From NCBI GenBank assembly GCA_030671095.1, contig DAOVAK010000046.1, positions 1-10,717 on the forward strand: a DNA stretch of 10,717 nucleotides. The letters run 5' to 3'. This DNA comes from Deltaproteobacteria bacterium (GTDB taxonomy: Bacteria; Desulfobacterota; DSM-4660; Desulfatiglandales; HGW-15). A model generated the notes under the pieces. It was not told the DNA's origin. It did not search any database and was given only the letters and a program-made list of their open reading frames with translations. The translations under genes were made by a program, and so were the position numbers. Below are positions 6,768-10,717 of the stretch, piece after piece. The stretch's first letter is position 1. Every line of letters begins with the position of its first letter.

Positions 6768-8117
6768 TTACCACGGCCACGTCAGTTTCATGCCTTCACC
6801 CCGAAACAGGGCGCAGGTTACTGTCATTACAACGAACGCAACCATGAGCATGACAAATACGGCCTGCACCGATTCATTTCTCATTGCAGTAAATCTTTTC
6901 CGAACCAACAAATAAAATACGATAACCGCCACCAGTAAAAGAAATGTTGGTAGCAGACCATGACTGACCGCTGGACTCACCCCAGATGATCCGGCATTGA
7001 TGTGCACAACGAACTCATCAAGGATGATGATGGTTGGTGTGAGAACCAGAGCGACCACTGCCCCTAAAACGGCCGTCCGCTGGCCCACCCTAGAAACAAA
7101 CCAGACACCGGTGGCATTGGTTTGATAGGGCAGGTAGGGTAAAATCATCAGCCCCAAGAGCACAATGGCTGGTATGATAAAAACGGCGAAGAGGGGATGG
7201 ATATGTAATAACATCTCTTGGATTCCGGCAAAATACCAGGGGGCTTTAGTAGGGTTCGGGCTCATGCCAGGATTTGCATGGTCTGCCAAGGAGACATCAA
7301 AGAATATGGAAAATACGAAGATGAAGGCGATCAAGACCAGTGCAACAGCCAGCTCACGAAAGACCAGGTTGGGAATGGTGTAGACATAATTAGGCTCCAT
7401 CTCTTGCCCTTCATCTCTACTCTTTGGAATAACAACGCCTCCAGCCCTACGGACATGCCAAAAGTGAAATGCCATGAAAAGGATGAGGCAGAATGGGATG
7501 ATGGATGTGTGAAGGGTAAAGAAGATGAGTAGTGTAGTTGATCCAACTTCTGATCCACCCCTAATCGCTTTTTGCAGCCACATGCCCAGTCCTGGTATGT
7601 ATTCAAACATGCCCGTGCAGATGGTGACGGCCCAGAAAGCCAACTGGTCCCAGGGCAGCAGGTACCCGGTGAAGTTTGAGGCGAGGACAAGGAACAAGAG
7701 GCACGAGCCAAGGATCCAGTTGAACTGGCGGGGTCTGTAAAAGGCTCCAGTGAAATAAACCCTCAATAAGTGTAAAAAGACGACAATAACGAGTACATTC
7801 GCGCTCCAGTAATGGATATTTCGAATGTATTGTCCAAACACCACATCATTTTGGAGGATCAAGATTGACTCGTATGCCTTGCCGGGGGAGGGCTCATAGA
7901 CAAGCATCAGAAGAATACCGGTAGCGATCTGGAGCAACACGAGCAGAACGGCCATACCGCCGAGACCCCAGGTGAGCGTGAATTTCAGGGTTTGTTCAGG
8001 AACGGTCCGCGGATGAATATGTAAGATCAGATTATCGAATACGCCCTGCCTGGGTCCGTGTCGGTCCCCTTTCGCTTTGGCGATGGGTTCTTCTTTTTTA
8101 GATGCAGGTGTATTCAT
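6768..8117 (-). CDS. Cytochrome b subunit of a Rieske/cytochrome b complex
   Basis: The 449-aa integral membrane protein binds two b hemes and oxidises quinol. The heme ligands are H102/H116 (13 residues between) in helix B and H203/H218 (14 between) in helix D; the H-X14-H spacing is that of cytochrome b6-type proteins. NFTGYLLPWDQLAFWAV (148-164) is strongly conserved in the family. The quinol-oxidation motif, PEWY in mitochondria, is APWY here (292-295, in NPTKAPWYFAGIQEM), as in several deltaproteobacterial homologues. N- and C-terminal halves are in one chain, with extra C-terminal hydrophobic segments at about 389-405 and 417-437. No strong ribosome-binding site precedes the ATG; the leader instead carries three CCGAG repeats. 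It is followed by the Rieske gene, reversing the usual Rieske-cytb order. Confidence in the family is very high. Confidence 0.95.
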   Translation of the reverse strand: MNTPASKKEEPIAKAKGDRHGPRQGVFDNLILHIHPRTVPEQTLKFTLTWGLGGMAVLLVLLQIATGILLMLVYEPSPGKAYESILILQNDVVFGQYIRNIHYWSANVLVIVVFLHLLRVYFTGAFYRPRQFNWILGSCLLFLVLASNFTGYLLPWDQLAFWAVTICTGMFEYIPGLGMWLQKAIRGGSEVGSTTLLIFFTLHTSIIPFCLILFMAFHFWHVRRAGGVVIPKSRDEGQEMEPNYVYTIPNLVFRELAVALVLIAFIFVFSIFFDVSLADHANPGMSPNPTKAPWYFAGIQEMLLHIHPLFAVFIIPAIVLLGLMILPYLPYQTNATGVWFVSRVGQRTAVLGAVVALVLTPTIIILDEFVVHINAGSSGVSPAVSHGLLPTFLLLVAVIVFYLLVRKRFTAMRNESVQAVFVMLMVAFVVMTVTCALFRGEGMKLTWPW

Positions 8118-8121
8118 AGCA

Positions 8122-8147
8122 CTCGGTTATGCCTCGGTTTCTCGGTG
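8122..8147 (-). promoter_or_regulatory. Three CTCGGT repeats at the cytochrome b translation start
   Basis: CTCGGT occurs at 8122, 8133 and 8141 (ACCGAG on the coding strand), 5-30 nt upstream of the cytochrome b ATG, where a ribosome-binding site would be expected. It could be an operator, a weak GAG-based ribosome-binding site with repeats, or chance. The rest of the 195-nt gap (8118-8312) shows no recognisable promoter. Confidence 0.2.
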
Positions 8148-8312
8148 ATTGTGCGAGTGGTCGGACTGGCACGAAAAGGGCCCAAAGGTGTGAAGTGATG
8201 AAAAGCCGTGCGCAGCCCATACTGCGTGTAGCGTTTAGGCAAGCAATGGGATAGAAGATGGACGTCCCTATGGCAAACGACCATACAAGTCCAGATCGAA
8301 TACCATATCCTC

Positions 8313-8777
8313 CTATCTTACTCCCAACAGCAGCAACCAGGCAGCCCCACCAATCAAGATAATGTTTCCGGGAATAGGGGATTTCACGGATCCTATTTTC
8401 CTGCCGTTATTATTAAATACATTCCCTTCGTCATCCACTGAACCAACCAATGTACCGACCCGATTGAATACCTTTCCACTGGCTTCAACTTTTCCGACAG
8501 CATTCTTGGAGATATTGTATATAGTGCCCCTGTCATCAACCGATCCGATAAGTCTTCCTAAGCGATTATATACGTTGCCTTGATCTTCGACCGAACCAAT
8601 AGGTGTGCCCACAGGGTTAAATACATTTAATTCAGGCTTTTCCTTTTCATCGCTTTTTGCGAATACCCGCCCGTTAAAGTGCGGCACCAGTGTGAGTGAA
8701 ATGATGCAAATAACGCCTATTAGCAGGCTGAGATAGAGCACCAGGTTCCTGTTTTTCTTCATATTAAACCAATGCAT
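8313..8777 (-). CDS. Membrane-anchored protein with five 17-residue beta repeats (beta-flower type)
   Basis: The start at 8777 is chosen because AAGGAGG (8785-8791) lies 7 nt upstream; a longer frame to 8825 would overlap the preceding gene. The 154-aa product has an N-terminal hydrophobic segment (about 12-33), possibly a signal peptide cut after VFA, then five repeats of exactly 17 residues at 50-66, 67-83, 84-100, 101-117 and 118-134. The consensus is G-x-V-(F/Y)-N-x-x-G-x-x-(I/V)-G-S-V-(D/E)-D-x; the third copy is the most divergent. A short hydrophobic tail (about 137-152) ending in GVR follows. The repeat type matches small proteins described as 4- or 5-fold beta-flower, whose role is unknown. 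It lies 195 nt before cytochrome b and 17 nt after the 90-aa gene, so it is likely co-transcribed with the latter. The function is not known. Confidence 0.8.
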   Translation of the reverse strand: MHWFNMKKNRNLVLYLSLLIGVICIISLTLVPHFNGRVFAKSDEKEKPELNVFNPVGTPIGSVEDQGNVYNRLGRLIGSVDDRGTIYNISKNAVGKVEASGKVFNRVGTLVGSVDDEGNVFNNNGRKIGSVKSPIPGNIILIGGAAWLLLLGVR

Positions 8778-8784
8778 GCCGGTT

Positions 8785-8791
8785 CCTCCTT
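8785..8791 (-). promoter_or_regulatory. Strong ribosome-binding site deciding the start of the 17-residue-repeat gene
   Basis: AAGGAGG, 7 nt before the ATG at 8777. No comparable site precedes the alternative upstream start at 8825, which lies inside the preceding gene. Confidence 0.8.
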
Positions 8792-8794
8792 CAT

Positions 8795-9067
8795 TTATCT
8801 TTTTCCTGTTATCACTTGTTCCCAAGAGCCTGATTTGCCATAGTCGAGGGAGCGAAAAATGGCCTGGCTCGAAGCAGCATATACATATTTGCCATCCGCA
8901 CTGCAGAATAGGGCAACGCCATTTCCTCTAAAATCCAGTTGTTGCATAAAGTCGCGAGCCGCAACCTCGGGCGAAAACAGAGATGATAGCCGCTCGTTGA
9001 ACAAATTGCACAGAAGAAGGACAGCAATAAAAACTAACAGCACCTTGATTAGTTTATCTTTCGCCAT
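8795..9067 (-). CDS. Small membrane-anchored protein with a single Asp-box-like motif
   Basis: The ATG at 9067 is preferred over an upstream ATG at 9136 because GGGAGG (9076-9081) lies 8 nt upstream, and a membrane segment typically follows directly. The 90-aa product has one transmembrane helix (about 7-23, KVLLVFIAVLLLCNLF), a short amphipathic stretch, then a beta-prone tail (ADGKYVYAAS, 57-66). The tail ends in IFRSLDYGKSGSWEQV, which resembles one BNR/Asp-box unit (SxDxG...W) with two extra residues before the Trp. Such units normally form beta-propeller blades, so a lone one may pair with partners. It lies 17 nt upstream of the 17-residue-repeat gene and 93 nt after the 175-aa gene. I do not recognise a named family; the function is unknown. 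Confidence 0.7.
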   Translation of the reverse strand: MAKDKLIKVLLVFIAVLLLCNLFNERLSSLFSPEVAARDFMQQLDFRGNGVALFCSADGKYVYAASSQAIFRSLDYGKSGSWEQVITGKR

Positions 9068-9075
9068 TGTCAATA

Positions 9076-9081
9076 CCTCCC
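9076..9081 (-). promoter_or_regulatory. Ribosome-binding site deciding the start of the 90-aa gene
   Basis: GGGAGG, 8 nt before the ATG at 9067; it favours the 90-aa product over the 113-aa reading from 9136. Confidence 0.75.
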
Positions 9082-9160
9082 TTGAATTAAAATATTGAGG
9101 AACTACACTTCTCAGCCGAAGGTTCTCTGTACCCAAAAGCTGGTCGGTTCATGTAAGCAA

Positions 9161-9688
9161 TTATTTCTTCCTCATAAACACCACATCAAAGGTCTGACCG
9201 ACGGTCGGTTGGTGGTAGAGGCCCGCGAGAACATCGTGTTTTGCGTTGTATCTCAAGGCATACGTCGCCCCGGGATATCCAACGTCTCTTAGCTCGATAA
9301 AAATTTGGATTTCCCCGTCTTTTTGGGTTACCCGCGCCTGTGAGACATGGATCGGGCGGGGATTAAAATAGGCGGCCTGCAATGTCCCGTCAACATCGAC
9401 TTTGCGAATGTCGATGACGTAACCACCATCCGGCCGAACCCATCGGCCAACAAGCTTTCGCAGATTTTCAGGCGTAGCAGTGGGAGCATTTGATCTATTG
9501 GAGGGGCCTGTCGCAGAGATCCCCGGCTTTTTATCTGTTTCACTTGGGTATTTGTTGAAAAGCACCAACACCCCTGCAATGGCAACCCCAGCACAAACTA
9601 TGATAAGCAAAAGTGTGGGAAAGTTTCGCCGCTTGCGGCTTGACGCTTTACCCGTATGGCTTCGTTTTTTAGATTTTTTTGAACCCAT
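9161..9688 (-). CDS. Uncharacterised single-pass membrane protein with a C-terminal beta-rich domain
   Basis: The 175-aa product has a very basic, cytoplasmic-type N-terminus (residues 1-22, rich in Lys/Arg/Ser), one membrane helix (about 24-44), a Pro/Ser/Thr/Asn linker (45-75), and a compact domain (76-175). The domain opens with LVGRWVRPDGGYVIDI, has an AAYFNPRPIHVSQA core, then ELRDVGYPGATYALRY, and closes with FDVVFMRK. The alternating pattern suggests a lipocalin-like or other small beta-barrel fold facing the periplasm; I believe it belongs to a conserved hypothetical family but cannot name it. The start is uncertain: 9688 gives the usual basic N-terminus but lacks a ribosome-binding site. 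An ATG at 9730 overlaps the transposase stop by 4 nt (ATGA), and a TTG at 9748 is also in frame. Downstream are the 90-aa and 17-residue-repeat genes. Confidence 0.68.
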   Translation of the reverse strand: MGSKKSKKRSHTGKASSRKRRNFPTLLLIIVCAGVAIAGVLVLFNKYPSETDKKPGISATGPSNRSNAPTATPENLRKLVGRWVRPDGGYVIDIRKVDVDGTLQAAYFNPRPIHVSQARVTQKDGEIQIFIELRDVGYPGATYALRYNAKHDVLAGLYHQPTVGQTFDVVFMRKK

Positions 9689-9726
9689 TGTAAGAAAAGG
9701 GGGACGCTGGTAAAAAAATAAGAAAC

Positions 9727-10717
9727 TCATTCGATCAACTGATAGCAATTCTCATGGGCAATGGTCTCGCCCCTTTCCACAGAGAAACCAACGGCTGGGG
9801 GGCTCATTTCCAATCGTCTCGCCAGTTCTCTCACCGACATACCTGCCTCTCTGACAGACCAAAAGCAAAGAAGACTCCGTGCCTGAACTTTGCGTTTTTG
9901 CTTACCCCTTGAAAAAACCTCTTGTTTTTCCATTCCGTAGATTTCGGCAACTCTTTTGGCAATCCCATCCAAGTCATAACCTCGCCGCTTCAGTTCGTAT
10001 CGGCGCTCGTATCTTTCATTGGCCTGGGAAAGCACTGCGTCGACAAACTCCGAATCCCCCAAAATCCGCTCATCACTCATCATATGCGCTTGACCCTTTT
10101 GTCTCAGCTCCTTCACTTCCGACCACCCGCCAAGACTACGAATCAATCCGCCGCCGCTCAGCTCATCCCGTCGACCCTGCGTCATTCCCGCCTCCACAAA
10201 ACCCAGATAGGCCTTTTTAGCGCGATTAACTGTTTTTCCAAAATAACCAAGAACATAGTCCACATCCTGCCACGGCCTCTTCTTTCTACCGATCAATACA
10301 CTATGCCCACTATATGGATAATTATTCAATTCTTTGATACCGGGGACAACGCCCGCCCGTACTGGATTCAGATGAATATAACGGACAAGCTCCTTGAGGT
10401 AGACCTCTTCCTGGCAGACAATGGATTTGTAACGATTTTGAAATAGTTGGCCCTGGCGGTGGTGTCGGCGGTTAAAACTGACTGCGTAACCTGTGAGGAG
10501 TCTTCGCATTAATGTGGCAAGGGGTACTAGGCCAGTTCGAAAAAGGAAATGGGCATGATTCGGGATCAATACCCAAGCGTAACAGGCTGTTTTGGTGTGG
10601 GGGAGGAGTTTTGCAAGGCGTTGAAGGAAATCCTCGCGATCCTTATCATTTAGGAATACATTGCGACGCTCTATGCCCCGAATCATGATGTGATGCAAAA
10701 CACCGGGTGCGTCAAGT
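9727..10717 (-). CDS. REP-associated tyrosine transposase (HUH/Y1 family) with DnaA-like C-terminal HTH, start outside window
   Basis: The frame remains open to the window end and reads LDAPGVLHHIMIRGIERRNVF from 10716. This is the conserved RAYT N-terminus, so the true start lies further upstream. The HUH motif is HAH within PNHAHFLF (residues 54-56 counting from that Leu), and the likely catalytic Tyr is in RYIHLNPVRAG (113). RAYTs cut single-stranded DNA at REP hairpins via a 5'-phosphotyrosine link. After about residue 190 comes a Lys/Arg-rich region, and the end (about 250-312) resembles the helix-turn-helix of DnaA domain IV (KRKVQARSLLCFWSV, then MSVRELARRLEMSPPAV), a fusion seen in related transposases. 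The HUH and Tyr motifs are intact, with no frameshift, so the protein may be active. No terminal inverted repeats flank it within the window. Confidence 0.9.
   Translation of the reverse strand, partial: LDAPGVLHHIMIRGIERRNVFLNDKDREDFLQRLAKLLPHTKTACYAWVLIPNHAHFLFRTGLVPLATLMRRLLTGYAVSFNRRHHRQGQLFQNRYKSIVCQEEVYLKELVRYIHLNPVRAGVVPGIKELNNYPYSGHSVLIGRKKRPWQDVDYVLGYFGKTVNRAKKAYLGFVEAGMTQGRRDELSGGGLIRSLGGWSEVKELRQKGQAHMMSDERILGDSEFVDAVLSQANERYERRYELKRRGYDLDGIAKRVAEIYGMEKQEVFSRGKQKRKVQARSLLCFWSVREAGMSVRELARRLEMSPPAVGFSVERGETIAHENCYQLIE

Noticed and set aside
8114..8284. A 56-codon minus-strand frame in the gap before cytochrome b, whose stop lies 1 nt past the cytb start codon (ATGA overlap).
   Set aside because: No ribosome-binding site, and a His/Arg/Pro/Cys-rich composition with no motif or membrane segment; it looks like an open frame in non-coding DNA.
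9042..9072. TTGACA just before the start of the 90-aa gene, considered as a -35 box.
   Set aside because: It lies between the ribosome-binding site and the ATG, so a promoter there would start inside the coding region; no -10 box follows at a suitable distance.
9727..10698. Taking the transposase as a complete gene starting at a TTG at 10698.
   Set aside because: The frame stays open to the window edge and the upstream residues LDAPGVLHH match the conserved N-terminus of the family, so the start must lie outside.

Overview
The window looks like chromosomal DNA from an anaerobic or facultatively respiring Gram-negative bacterium, most likely a Desulfobacterota (former Deltaproteobacteria) lineage. 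The evidence is a cytochrome b with a KAPWY quinol-site motif, a Rieske protein, a large octaheme c-type cytochrome with TPRs, an outer-membrane-type M48 lipoprotein, and many palindromic intergenic repeats. The lineage is an inference from gene content; no marker gene is present. Every convincing gene is on the minus strand, so transcription runs from high to low coordinates.

Layout in transcription order: (i) 10717-9727, a REP-associated tyrosine (HUH/Y1) transposase with a DnaA-like C-terminal helix-turn-helix, its start lying outside the window. (ii) 9688-8313, three small membrane-anchored proteins of unknown function: a 175-aa protein with a beta-rich C-terminal domain, a 90-aa protein with one Asp-box-like motif, and a 154-aa protein carrying five exact 17-residue repeats (beta-flower type). 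(iii) 8117-3479, a redox module: cytochrome b, Rieske 2Fe-2S protein, and a 785-aa octaheme cytochrome c with HEAT-like and TPR segments. (iv) 3445-995, a tandem-domain universal stress protein and a lipoprotein M48 metalloprotease, tightly spaced behind the cytochrome c. (v) 583-994, a gene-free stretch with a probable terminator and a nested palindromic repeat. (vi) 582-1, the N-terminal part of an MscS-family channel.

The likely theme is a quinol:cytochrome c oxidoreductase (Rieske/cytb type) in which cytochrome c1 is replaced by a large multiheme cytochrome. Cytochrome b would oxidise (mena)quinol, the Rieske protein would take one electron, and the octaheme protein would accept and pass it on in the periplasm. 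The three small upstream membrane proteins may be accessory subunits, but only proximity supports this. The USP and M48 genes suggest stress-linked or envelope quality-control functions transcribed with the cytochrome.

Intergenic DNA is rich in mobile-looking palindromes: a 170-bp element with ~70-nt inverted arms between the Rieske and cytochrome c genes, a ~148-bp nested palindrome at 676-823, and degenerate AATCCGAAATTC repeats upstream of the Rieske gene.
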